From Hyaloscypha bicolor E (lineage: Eukaryota; Ascomycota; Leotiomycetes; Helotiales; Hyaloscyphaceae): a DNA stretch of 64,000 bases. The position numbers and the translations under genes are program-made. The stretch lies in assembly GCF_002865645.1 (NCBI RefSeq), contig NW_020194563.1:907483-971482 (forward strand). The letters are read 5' to 3'. Shown here one piece after another: positions 39,786 through 49,627 of this stretch; position 1 is the first letter of the stretch; each line of letters starts with the position of its first letter. Below the pieces are notes generated by a model. The model was not told the origin of the DNA, searched no databases, and saw only the letters and a list, made by a program, of their open reading frames with translations.

Positions 39786-40468
39786 GTGAGTGTGGTCAGG
39801 GACTTCGAAGCCTGGATCAGGATTCTGATCGGTGTTGTTGAGCCTGTTCCACTTCTCTTTACCCTTCCGTAGCTATTGCTGCAGTGTAAGTATCGGAGCA
39901 TTTATCATCGCGTTGAATGGGAAGGCGAGAGGAAAGGAATACAAGGTGAAGTTGTTCGTACGCGTACCCTGTCCATGTTTGCTGTGACCGAATATGCTGA
40001 CTATTGTACCTGTGCAACAACCTGAGCCAAAGGGGGATTGGCTATCGTTCTCCTCCGAATGAACGACACTGACAATGCGACACTGAGATATTCGCTCGCG
40101 ATCGGCGCAGGAGATGTCGTTCTTGCAAATATCATGCGGCCGGCTGGAGGCTGAAGCAAAGTGGGTTGCGGAGAACAGGTGCCTCCCCGTGACGCAAAGT
40201 CATCGGGCTAGATTCCTATCGCCTCGCGGTAAATATAGTCTGTAATTCCCCAAGGCTGCCTTGCTTGCGAAGGATTCGTAGCTCACACCATGCGGTGATC
40301 CCCGCGTGGGGGCCGGAGACCACGAATGAATGCCCCGGACCACTCATCTTGCTGCTACTTTGGTACTCGGCGTTCTCTGGTATATTCTACCCTTGCCGGG
40401 GGGTCCCACCAATAGAACTTTTAGACTCTGGTAAGATACTACCCTTTAAGGAAAAGTAGATCTTTGTG
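39786..40468. other. Intergenic region upstream of the NLR
   Basis: About 680 bp of normal composition between the NLR start and the non-LTR element. No gene or clear promoter motif was identified. Confidence 0.5.
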
Positions 40469-40481
40469 GCTTTTGGAACTG

Positions 40482-40483
<2 letters not shown>
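40469..40483. repeat. Target-site duplication, left (15 bp)
   Basis: GCTTTTGGAACTGTT, repeated exactly at 41,283-41,297 on the other side of the insertion. Confidence 0.85.
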
Positions 40484-40513
<30 letters not shown>

Positions 40514-41282
40514 CATTTATTTACGTCCGAGAGACCTCCCGAAGGGTATGAGGACGTGCTAAGCTAAGGAGCGTTCCTCAGAACTCAAAGTCCTATTTAG
40601 AATAGAGCCAAAAACCACAAGGGGTAAAAAGACTCCCTCCTAAATAGCCCCAGGTCCCTAATCCCGCGGTGTTACAGTGCCCTTGCCTTAGAAAGCATTT
40701 CTTACTATAGCCAGGTATAGATAGGGGCCTATGGCTACTCTCTGTGCATAACCAAACTGCCTTGTGACTGTGTAAACCTCCCACGGCCAGTTGGGGTGGC
40801 CACCAGAACTTTTGTCCTCCTACCCAAGTCCTCCCATAACCCAAATATCCAAGCCCGACCCCTCCCCTTGTCCTCTCAATACCCTATACCCCCCCTTTTA
40901 TATCCATAGAAATACCGAGTCCTCGGGCCTGCATCTGCAGGAGGATTCCTCCACCGTATAGCTAGTCCGAGAGTGAGTTGAGAGAGACGGAAAGGCTACG
41001 GTGTCCATCTCGATTTCCCTCGCCGTTCCCGTAGATATATCTCCCCCAAGTATATAGTAGATCGAGCGAGAGAGGAAGAATTGGAGTCGATATCCTGATC
41101 GTGAGTCTCGTCGAGTAGAAGTTTGAGCTCCCGTAGAGGCGCTATACCGCTGGCTTGCGTGAAACCGGTGGCGGTAAAGGAAAATCTCCCTGCGTTTGCT
41201 CGTGACTCAATCTTGGCCCTATGCTCCAGAGAGCATAGGTTGACAGCCTGCACCACGAGGAGGTGTTGAGTCGTCGCAGGCC
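40484..41282 (-). mobile_element. 5'-truncated non-LTR (LINE-type) retroelement fragment
   Basis: A 799-bp insertion between perfect 15-bp direct repeats. On the minus strand it ends in GTAAATAAATGTC followed by seven AATC units (40,484-40,511). A simple-repeat tail, a long target duplication and 5' truncation are hallmarks of target-primed reverse transcription. The first part holds an open frame ending at 40,996 (LRELKLLLDE, then a basic tail RERRGKSRWTP), which could be the end of an ORF2 protein. The rest would be 3' UTR. No reverse transcriptase motif remains, so the family cannot be named; a SINE is the alternative. It is not visibly RIP-mutated. Confidence 0.75.
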
Positions 41283-41297
41283 GCTTTTGGAACTGTT
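41283..41297. repeat. Target-site duplication, right (15 bp)
   Basis: Exact copy of 40,469-40,483. Confidence 0.85.
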
Positions 41298-41862
41298 ACG
41301 CCTGGTACGAAGTATTAATATATGCAGTACTATCTGTAACCGCTGCCTGAAGTGGCTGCACCCGGAAAAGGAAGGCTTAAGCACGGCTTTTATTTCTGAA
41401 TAACCCCAAATTGGGTTGATACAGCTAGCTAGCGCTCACTCGGCTCTCTATGCTTGTACCTTCTCTGCTTGAATTTTGCTTCAAACTAGGCATAAATTCA
41501 CTTCGCAATCAATTTAGCATGTGATTAAACCGAGGTCTCTAGGCTTCTAAAGGATTCGTTGTAGAATCACCCTATCAAGCAGAATCATCTGCATAATAAA
41601 TTTCGTGGGGAGACGGGCCCAAGCGACCAATGCGTTGTTAACCTACCACTCATATCGATTTCACCAATCCACGCAGTGTAACGCATACATCTGCATCTGT
41701 CGCCCAAAGTGGTCACACCTAAAAAAAAAGGAGGGCCAAGCGGGGCGTAGACTTGAAAAGCTGACACTCAGCCTCCTGAGCTCACAAGGAGTCTGGCCCC
41801 CACACCAGATCTCAGCGCCCAGCCCACCACCAGCCCGCACGACGGCCCAAAACACCAAAAAA
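41298..41862. other. Hexokinase upstream region
   Basis: 565 bp with no other gene seen. The last 100 bp are C/A-rich and end in CACCAAAAAA directly before the chosen ATG, typical of a fungal 5' leader. No certain TATA box. Confidence 0.45.
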
Positions 41863-43507
41863 ATGGGGGGAAACCACCCAGAACCCACCGCAGCTGCGAT
41901 GAGTCTATCCCAGAAAGCTGAAAGTATTGCGAGTGAATTTGTCCTCAGCGACGATGATGTGCGGAAGTGCAGCAAACAATTCATCTTCGAACTAGGTAAC
42001 ACACTGCCCCCTCAGCACCTCATCTCGCTAAGTATTTCGTTCAGGCGAGGGGCTGAAACATGTTGTGCCCACGGTCTGTCAGATCCCGACCTATGTTACG
42101 AAAGTGGCGCGTGGTACAGAGAAGGTTCGACTTGCGTGCATAGACAGTTCAACGATTACACATTGCTAACATACTCAGGGTGTTTCTCTAGCGGTTGACC
42201 TCGGCGGAACTAATCTGAGAGTGTGCTCTGTCGAACTCAAAGGTGACACGAAGTGGACTGCTAAGCATGCCAAAAGAGTCATCCCGCCAGAAACCATGAC
42301 TGGTTCAAACGGTGCCGAGCTATTTCATCTGATTGCTCACGAGATAGACCAATTCTTTCAACTGCATCACAGAGATACGCTTCAGAAGCTACGACAATCT
42401 AAAGACGTCCTTCCTCTAGGATTTACATTTTCGTATCCTGCATACCAGACCAGTATTAACTCTGGTATTCTATTGCGTTGGACTAAAGGATTTGATATCC
42501 CTGACGTTATCAACAAGGACGTATGTCAACTTCTACAGGTTGCCATTGACGACTTCAACTTGCCAGTCGAAGTCACGGCGTTGGTGAATGATGCTCTTGG
42601 TGCGCTGATGTTTCGGGCATATACGCTGCCACTCTCACAAACCCGTACCTCTGTCGGAGCCATATTCGGGACCGGGACGAATGGCGTGTACCTGGAAAAG
42701 CTATCTAACATTACTAAAGCCCTGGGAACACATGATGACTCTACAGGCGAGATGTTCATCAGTAGTGAATGGGGCTCGTTCGACAACGGCTTGCTAGTAC
42801 AACCAAACACAAAGTACGACATGAAGGTTGATCAAAGCAGTATAAACCCAGGCAACCAAATGTTTGAGAAGCGAGTTTCGGGGATGTTTCAAGGCGAGCT
42901 TTTGAGGGTAGCTTTGAATGAATTGTACGCTGATCCAGACGCCTGCTTGTTTCGAGGTGTCCAATGGGATGATCCAGCCCAAGGCGAAGGGCCAGCACCT
43001 TTCTTCACTCGATGGGCGATAGACACGTCTCTCCTTTCAATAGCAGCAGCAGAAAATGCTCAAGAGCTTACTGCACTTTCAGAGGCACTCGTCAAGACAC
43101 TGCGCATCCCAGCTAATCATGTAAGCGCTGATGATGTTCGTGCGGTGAAGACGATCGCTGATGCGATTGGCAAACGAGCGGCCAGGCTGGCGGGCATGGC
43201 CATCGGCTCAGCCCTTATCAAAGGCGGGAGAATAACCGTTGATAGGAACATACTACCCGTCACAAGAGTTACAGAGGATTTTTCTGGCGTGGAAGCGGTC
43301 GATATCGCGGTTGACGGCAGCGTCGTTGAGTTGTATCCAGGGTTTGAACGTTATATGCGTGAGGTGTGGAGAGTTATCGACGGTATAGGACCAGCTGGAG
43401 AGAAAATGATCAAAATGGGAGTCGCAAAAGACGGTTCCAGTATTGGCGCAGCGATTATTGCGCTGATTGTCGCAAATGGACGTGCGTCACATACAGCAAC
43501 TCCTTGA
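41863..43507 (+). CDS. Hexokinase
   Basis: ATP-dependent hexose 6-kinase family, cytosolic, first step of hexose use. Three exons (41,863-41,995; 42,045-42,124; 42,179-43,507) joined in frame give 513 residues, near the usual ~490 for fungal hexokinases. Introns are 49 and 54 bp; intron 2 has a GCTAAC branch site. Motifs: phosphate loop LAVDLGGTNLRV (75-86), sugar-binding block LGFTFSYP..INSGILLRWTKGF (151-176), LVND with catalytic Asp209, GTGTNG (235-240), SSEWGSFDN (266-274), FEK (300-302), and the adenosine region VDGSVVELYPGFE near the C-terminus. Residues equivalent to yeast Ser158, Thr175, Lys176, Asn210, Asp211, Asn237, Glu269 and Glu302 are all present, so activity is plausible. Differences are PAYQ for PASQ, and NDA for NDT. 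Met at 41,899 is an alternative start (501 residues). It is convergent with the next gene, 97 bp away. Confidence 0.9.
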
Positions 43508-43604
43508 GAAACACAAGGGAATTTTATGAACAAGTCCGACATGGGCTATGACACTATGAAGGCCAAGAATCCAGTCATCGTCAAATGTGACGCCTATACT
43601 GCTT

Positions 43605-44983
43605 TTAACCTTCTTCCTCTTCCTCCTCTTCCTCTTCTTCCTCCACTTCCTCTTCCTCCTCTTCTTCTTCCTCGTCGTCTTTCCCTTCTCTATCTAAGGC
43701 TTCGTGATCGTGATAGACTTCAGACTTTCGCTTATAGGAAGCAAGTTCGTCGGGGCAGATTCTAGAGCATAGTTCCTTCATATCTTCGAAGATACTAGGT
43801 TAAAGTGATGTTAATGCAGCCCCCATCAAATCGCAAAGATACAAATTTTCTTACTTCTCGCGATAATTGCTGCCTGGAATCAACCAAGCAGCGGTCAAAT
43901 TAGGCCTCAACGAATACAGGAGATTTCGCGAATCCCAATCCTCTTCTATGATAAGGTAGTTAGTAGCTGTACTGGGAAGGGACGCATACGGTAGCGAACA
44001 CTGACCCGGCTCACTCGCAGGAAAATGTCGCTTGTAGCTTCGAATGTATGTTTTGCTGCTCAGTCTGTGTCTGGGGGTCCTCCAGTTACCCAATTCGAAC
44101 TCGTTGTGTGCGTAAAATGCAGATCCGTCAAAGACGAATGGCTCCCCACTTCGCACATCCGTGGCTGTATTCCCATCCCAGACGTTTCCATGCACTAGGC
44201 AAGGCTTAATGGACCTGCCATCGCTCTGCAATGGTCGCAGCAATGCCGGGACACACTTATCCATCACAAGCTGTGCGCAGAAATCAAACTCCGGCCAATG
44301 TCGCTGTTTGGACTTGTCCATATCGAAGACGTGCTTGAGCTGTTTGTGATAGCAAACTTCCCACGAGTCCTCCCAGATGTCAGTTAACTGGGGTGCTTTC
44401 CCATGGCAAGTCTTCACATGGAATCCAAATTTACCAGTGGGTGAGATGGACTTTTTGTGCAGCTCCGCCAGGCGCGCGACGAATCTAGCAGGCTCTGGAA
44501 GCTGCTGTCCAACATCGCGGAACTCCGCTAGAATAAAGTAGTTGGCTGGTCCAGGGGCTTTGTATTGGCCGAGAGCGTAAGGTTTGGGACAGAACGACGG
44601 GAGAACTTCATAGAGTGCCTTGTCTGATTCGAACTGCCCTTCAGCCATTAAGCGATCACTTTCGCCGGTGGTGACCTGTTCAAGTCGGCGGAGGTATCAG
44701 GCATACACAACGGATCTTTACTTACCTTGAGAAAATAACTCACTTGATCCCCCGTAGGTAGTTGACAAACAAGCCGAGCTTGACGAGCCCATACCCACAT
44801 CCCATAAGCGCGGCACGAAAGTACTTTGGTCCCAGGTATGGGAAGGCCTGCATCATTGTTTCATTGTCAGCAACATCTGCATTATTTAGAGCTTGGGATT
44901 TCATTACTTTCGAGGACGGCATCATCGAGCTCGAAGGTGGCCCCGCCCGACTCTTTTCCAGTTCCGTCTTGACGAGAGGCCAT
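43605..44983 (-). CDS. Ketosamine-3-kinase-like protein, HGN variant, acidic tail
   Basis: Fructosamine/ketosamine-3-kinase family (aminoglycoside-phosphotransferase fold), whose active members phosphorylate C3 of sugar adducts on amines. Four exons (44,983-44,908; 44,847-44,726; 44,675-43,855; 43,794-43,605), with introns of 60, 50 and 60 bp, join in frame to 402 residues. Visible: FELDDAVLES near the start, GTKVLSCRAYG, ATP-site YFLK (Lys66), FCPKPYALGQY, LVHGNVWDGN (228-230 HGN), VFDGSAFYAHNEFELGNWR (metal-binding Asp249), LLYSLRPNL, PGSN, then DMKELC..CPDEL. It ends in about 22 Glu residues interrupted by one Val. The usual catalytic HGD Asp is Asn230, so kinase activity is doubtful. The acidic tail lies beyond the usual family end. 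A stop at 43,851-43,853 is avoided by intron 3. Confidence 0.85.
43608..43676. repeat. Glu-coding trinucleotide tract
   Basis: An imperfect CTT/CCT run on the plus strand, read as GAA/GAG on the minus strand. It is in frame with the last exon of the kinase-like gene, so length changes in threes would alter the acidic tail. Confidence 0.8.
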
Positions 44984-45701
44984 GTCAAGGTGAATAGGGA
45001 CCCTGATTATGAGTCTCAAAGGCGACAAGCCGTATTGGTTGCAGGTTTTGGTGCTATGTGAGATAAAATACAGCTAAGCTAAGCTTAATCGCTCTTCGCC
45101 TTGGATGAGTTCGTGCCGGATTATGATTTCTATATCCAAGCGGATTATTGACCATTGCCTTCGAGGGAATTCCTATTTCGATCTGGACTCTCTCAAAATC
45201 CTTAGCCAATCCCTTTATCAAGGATTATCGTACCATGCACCCCAAGCCTCCAAACCCTTGCTGAATGACTTTGGGGGCTGCCAGCTCATTCGCGGATACA
45301 CAGCAGTATCTGGTTCAATAAATGCTGTCAGCGAGGCTGAATACAACAAACGACCAGGGGTTCCAGACACAATTAACCTGAGCCAAGACCCTGGAGAATA
45401 ATACGACGTCGGCATCCTGACCACCCTCAGCCAACCCTGCCGGCCTTCCACGCCAGGTTGTGGCACGGCTCGGGCGACCGCGGACATCAAAAAATTGGGC
45501 CTAGAACATTTGCCGCTTACTTGGTAAGAATAGGGAGTGGCATGATTTGTCATACGACTAGCGCTAGCGCTAGAGGGTATTCACGACTCACTTTCTTCGA
45601 TGCGAAGTAGTTCGTAGACAATAAACCATCCCTCTTCCATTACGGTTTTAGTGCCCTGTTTTTGAAACCGCACTGCTAATAGCGAGAATTCTGTCGACTG
45701 G
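44984..45701. other. Intergenic, no supported gene
   Basis: About 700 bp. Overlapping frames on both strands (98 and 111 codons) have no recognisable motif. A short palindromic repeat AGCGCTAGCGCT occurs at about 45,560. Nothing else stands out. Confidence 0.45.
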
Positions 45702-46346
45702 AAATCCGAAATGTGCCCGTGCGGCTGCGAGTTCATCTTCTCGCCCGGCTATAGCCGGTTATTCTATTCAGATTATATCCTAGGGCAATCCGTGGCATGT
45801 GCTGATATTTGATAGACTGCAGCTGCAGCCGCAGCCTGTCCAAGCAACCATGCAAAGCACGAAACGACACCTACTTAATCAGATGCAAACGGACTAAAAG
45901 AGACAGTGACTGCGTGCGCCCATACGGCTGCGGGTTCATCTTCTTGCCCTGCTACAGCTGGTGTTTCTTTTTGGGTTGTGTCCTGGGGCGGTCCGTTGCG
46001 TCGTTGGTGTGCTGGCGTTTGGTGGGCTGCAGCTGCATTCGCAGCCTGTCCAAGCAACCATGCAAAGCACGAAACGACACCTACTTAATCAGATGCAAAC
46101 GGACTAAAAGAGACAGTGACTGCGTGCGCCCATACGGCTGCGGGTTCATCTTCTTGCCCTGCTACAGCTGGTGTTTCTTTTTGGGTTGTGTCCTGGGGCG
46201 GTCCGTTGCGTCGTTGGTGTGCTGGCGTTTGGTGGGCTGCAGCTGCATTCGCAGCCTCTCCAAGCAATTCTAAAAAGCACGGAACGACACCCACTCGACC
46301 AGATGCAAACGGACTAAAAGAGATAGACTGCGTGCGCCCGGGAAGG
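45702..46346. repeat. 210-bp tandem repeat (two perfect units plus partial units)
   Basis: Units 45,831-46,040 and 46,041-46,250 read identical. A diverged partial unit precedes them (from about 45,702, with C-to-T-type changes) and another partial unit follows (46,251-46,346). The period is a multiple of three, so both strands stay open across it: the plus frame gives a Cys-rich 70-residue repeat, and the minus frame an Ala/Gln-rich one ending SFSPFASD. No protein family was recognised; coding is unproven. Confidence 0.85.
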
Positions 46347-46712
46347 CCTTTAGTTAGCGCTAGCGTATACATCTTCTACTCGGTATTCTCCGTACGTAAA
46401 CAAATCAACACCCCTAAGGGTTATCGCTACACAGGCATTCACTGCCGCTTTAGCTATGGGGCATTGGTTCTGGAGTCAAACATCATTGATATGACGGGGG
46501 AATGCAAAAGTGACCCAGAGCAGCATGCAGAGGGCACGCTTCCGAACAAACTACCTACTCTCTCTATCGGTGTAATTCGCGGCCAGTTTGAGCGCGCTAG
46601 AGAAAATAGTTAGTTTGTTGAATCTCCTCACAAATAGTGGACAGTCAGATCTTTATTGTGTCAGAGTTCTTGAAATATACGGACATTTGAAAAGAAGATC
46701 CCAAATTGTTCC
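46347..46712. other. Intergenic, no supported gene
   Basis: A frame from the tandem repeat continues to about 46,613 but lacks any motif. No regulatory site recognised. Confidence 0.4.
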
Positions 46713-46852
46713 TACGGACGTGCAGGCCTAATGTTTGTTACACCGCCTTTGCAGGGGGTTGCGCTGAAGCGCCCTGTAGCATACGCTGTAGCCGAGTTTT
46801 GCTTGGCGGAATTCAAGGCGGTATAACAAACATTCGGGCCTGCACCTGCGTA
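46713..46852. mobile_element. 140-bp MITE with ~36-bp terminal inverted repeats
   Basis: The left end TACGGACGTGCAGGCCTAAT, continuing through TGTTTGTTACACCGCC, is mirrored at the right end as GGCGGTATAACAAACATTCG, continuing to the closing GTA. Arms differ at a few positions. TA at each outer end fits a Tc1/mariner-type target duplication. The interior holds a smaller hairpin (CAGGGGGTTGCGCTGAAGCGCCCTG). It has no coding capacity and lies 54 bp upstream of the cyclase ATG. Confidence 0.8.
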
Positions 46853-46906
46853 GAAAGTTTGCACAATCAAAACGCGTTTTAATTTAGAATATCCCAGCAG
46901 CGCAAG

Positions 46907-48049
46907 ATGTCGATTCTAGAATTCAAGAATCCTTACCAAGGTTTATCACCAACAAAAGTATCGCTCCTCCACAACTCCACATTGGATGCTACAGCCCTTG
47001 CCAATATTGGCTTCTTCAGCACTGTAGACAGAGAATCGACTCACATTCTACTCACGGACTCCAACGTTGCCGCTTCCATGCTCGGTGAATTGAAAGAGCT
47101 TTTCAACAATCTCCGTATCAAGATTCATCCAATTATCGTTGCTCCCGGTGAACCGTCCAAAACGATTCAAGCATACAACTATGTGCTTGACAGCTGCGCA
47201 GATATAGGCATCACCAAAGAATCAACAGTCATCGGTATCGGTGGAGGGGTGATCAAAGACCTTTCTGGATTTCTTGCATCAACATTATTACGTGGACTCA
47301 ACCTTGTCCTAATTCCAACCACGGTGCTTGCCCAGGTAGACGCCGCCATCGACTGGAGACATTCTCTGAACCTTCCCCATGGGAAGAACCTCATCGGAAG
47401 CATTCTCGCACCTGCTGAGATTTTGATCAACGCGGGCTTTCTAAAATTGCTCAACGACCGCTGGGTCAGAGATGGCCTCGCCGAGTCTATCAAGATAGCT
47501 CTATGCCAGAGCCCTGACTTCCTGACTCTTCTCAGCCAAGCGAACCCATCTGACTTCACGTGGCTTTGTCGCGTTATCGACATATCCGTCTCTGAGAAGG
47601 TCGTAGCCATGAATCGTGACTCGGCACCTGACCAAGCGATGCTGGTTTACGGCCACGCCATAGGACACGCGATCGAGCATCTTTCAGAGGGAGAATTAGG
47701 TCATGGGGAAGCGATTTCCATCGGCATGTCTGTCACTGCCGAACTCAGCTTTCTTGCTGGATTATCAGATGAACTCACCTTGAAGGCGCATTACGACGTC
47801 TTCACGAGGTTTGGCCTGCCGACAATCGTTCCTGATAAGTACGATCTGGATCATATATGGTCCATCATTCGTGCTGACAAGCGCTTCCGCGGAGATAAGA
47901 TGTGGGCTCCCTCGGTGAAGACTGTGGGGACTCTTGTGGTGGATAATGCCGGGAAGTGTTTCTTGCCATTTGGAGAAGAAATAGTGTTACGTGCGCTTGA
48001 GCTGAATAAATCTCACGGCAAGACAACTCGTAGATTAGCACAGGATTAA
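46907..48049 (+). CDS. Sugar-phosphate cyclase (3-dehydroquinate synthase superfamily), stand-alone
   Basis: NAD- and metal-dependent cyclase fold, 380 residues, intronless. Members turn a sugar phosphate into a carbocycle. Motifs: PGEPSKT (80-86), NAD loop GIGGGVIKDLSG (110-121), IPTTVLAQVDA (136-146), GKNLIG (159-164), GLAESIK with metal ligand Glu193 and Lys196, Lys231, GHAIGHAIE with His250 and His254, and HGEAISIGM with His266. Metal ligands are therefore complete. Against 3-dehydroquinate synthases the GGKT loop is DWRH (149-152, Lys to Arg) and the Arg and Asn before the first metal His are Gln243 and Val247. Fungi normally make dehydroquinate with the AROM pentafunctional protein, so this separate gene probably has another substrate. 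It may be a 2-deoxy-scyllo-inosose synthase-like or other cyclitol-forming enzyme, but the subfamily is not certain. A MITE sits in its promoter. Confidence 0.85.
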   Translation: MSILEFKNPYQGLSPTKVSLLHNSTLDATALANIGFFSTVDRESTHILLTDSNVAASMLGELKELFNNLRIKIHPIIVAPGEPSKTIQAYNYVLDSCADIGITKESTVIGIGGGVIKDLSGFLASTLLRGLNLVLIPTTVLAQVDAAIDWRHSLNLPHGKNLIGSILAPAEILINAGFLKLLNDRWVRDGLAESIKIALCQSPDFLTLLSQANPSDFTWLCRVIDISVSEKVVAMNRDSAPDQAMLVYGHAIGHAIEHLSEGELGHGEAISIGMSVTAELSFLAGLSDELTLKAHYDVFTRFGLPTIVPDKYDLDHIWSIIRADKRFRGDKMWAPSVKTVGTLVVDNAGKCFLPFGEEIVLRALELNKSHGKTTRRLAQD

Positions 48050-48282
48050 TAAGAACGCGTCTGTACAAACGCGAGTACTTTGTTTAGTCGTTCAGTCGTA
48101 GATAGTGACGTATGGTGTCCTGCTGATAGCTTGGTCCACTGCTGCCGTCGTTACGACTACAAGTGAATTTAACTTATATCTTGTATATCGAGACTAGAAG
48201 TGATTCCAAAGAAGCTTGATTTCATAGTGACGTATTCATGCTTTCAAGAGCGCAGTAAACTTTCTTATTTCTTGATCAGCTT
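48050..48282. other. 3' flank of the cyclase gene
   Basis: About 230 bp between the cyclase stop and the end of the next minus-strand frame. No distinct element seen. Confidence 0.4.
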
Positions 48283-48852
48283 TCACTCCCATAATAAAAG
48301 ATCTACCCCTTTTGTATTATAGTCTCTCTTTAACCCCCCGGGATCTTTAATCCCTCGCCACTTCACCTCTATTTTCTTCAACCGGGGAAACCTCTCATCT
48401 CTCGCCAATATCAATTCCTTCAAATGCTCTTCCTCAATCGGGCTATCACTACAACCAACCATCAATCTCTCCAACGATCGCGGTAGTATGTTACAAAATT
48501 TTACATCGGGCATAGCTCTATTCCAAGAACTCGGATACCCAAGGAGTGAGCAGTCGAGTAGCGATGACGATAGTGGTTTGAGCGATAGCGATCCGGGGTC
48601 CGGCAGCGACGATGACGGGTGTTCGAGCGAGGGCGAGTACGGCCGTTCAAGCACGAGCAAGCACAGCCGATGATCAGACCTAGACGAGCAGCGCTTGCTA
48701 GTATACAAGAAAGAGGGCAAGTGTTGGGAGTGGATCTTCAAGAAATTCCGAGGCAGGACCTCGGCTGCCGTACGCACGCGCTGGAACATGATTCGGCCCA
48801 GAGACGAGTAGGGCTTCCTCATGCAGGTGGATATGAGGCTCTTGGTGCCCAC
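48283..48852 (-). pseudogene. Possible C-terminal fragment of an LRR/F-box-type protein
   Basis: A 189-codon frame. Its second half, LPRSLERLMVGCSDSPIEEE followed by a LKELILARDERFPRLKKIEV stretch, resembles the last leucine-rich units of fungal F-box-like proteins. The first half is Ser/Leu-rich and low in complexity, and could be partly non-coding or intronic. The upstream side runs straight into the AT-rich border at about 48.96 kb, so the 5' part of the gene is probably lost. The assignment is weak. Confidence 0.35.
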
Positions 48853-49627
48853 TTGTCCCCATGTTCCAGTGACTGCGTTGCTTGCGTTAAAGTAGATATT
48901 AGATGGGAGAATAGAGCGGGGAAAGAGGGAGGGGGAGGAGGTGAGGGGGAGGTTCCTTATAATAATACACCTAGTAACGTCTTGGATTAGAGAAATTTGG
49001 GGTTAATTATATAGATTAGTTATTTTACTTAGTAGATATTTATTAAATCATAGATTTCCCTAAAACTTATTCTCGTCTCGCCTATATATTTACCTTCTTT
49101 CCCAAATAGCTAATTGCTTTAGAAACATTCCCGTTTTCTAAATAGTATTTTAAGACTAGTCGGACCAAGCTTCTTTCTTTAGCTTTTTAAATACTTATAA
49201 AATAAAGGCCATTTATAGAAATATATCTTTACTAAACTTCTTTACTAAAGTCAAAGGTCTATCTAGATATACTATTTAATAAAATTTAAAAAGCGGCTTT
49301 ATATAGGGGCTAGTTATTCTTAAAAGAGGAGCTAATTACTTTATTAATATTAGGAGTCCTATACTAGAGAAAATTAAGCTATTAAGTAATAATAATAATA
49401 ATTTATATAATAGAGATTTTTATAAGACTAAATAGGGCCATTCTATAAATAAATAGAACTAATAACTAGAGAAAGTAAGTTTTAAATATAAATCTTCTAT
49501 AAGTTTCTAAAAATAATATATTAAATAATTTAATTACTAGATTATATATTATTATATATAATTATAAAAATAATAAAAATAATATAATATAAGAATAAAG
49601 TATATTTTATTCTATAATACCCTATTC
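48853..49627. other. Island edge and AT-rich transition
   Basis: G-rich at 48,900-48,950, then an abrupt shift to AT-rich RIP-type sequence. No gene or repeat recognised up to 49,627. Confidence 0.5.

Noticed and set aside
41863..43507. Loss of the hexokinase sugar-binding Ser through PAYQ
   Set aside because: By spacing to the WTKGF lysine, the yeast Ser158 equivalent is the Ser in FSYP, which is present. The Tyr replaces a different Ser.
43605..44983. HGD to HGN as a RIP mutation
   Set aside because: The implied base change would be in a CpT context, and the gene shows no other RIP-like damage or premature stops.
48488..48673. Plus-strand Asp/Ser-rich frame
   Set aside because: It is the complement of the Ser/Leu-rich part of the minus-strand frame, with no motif and no start context. 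Treated as a shadow.
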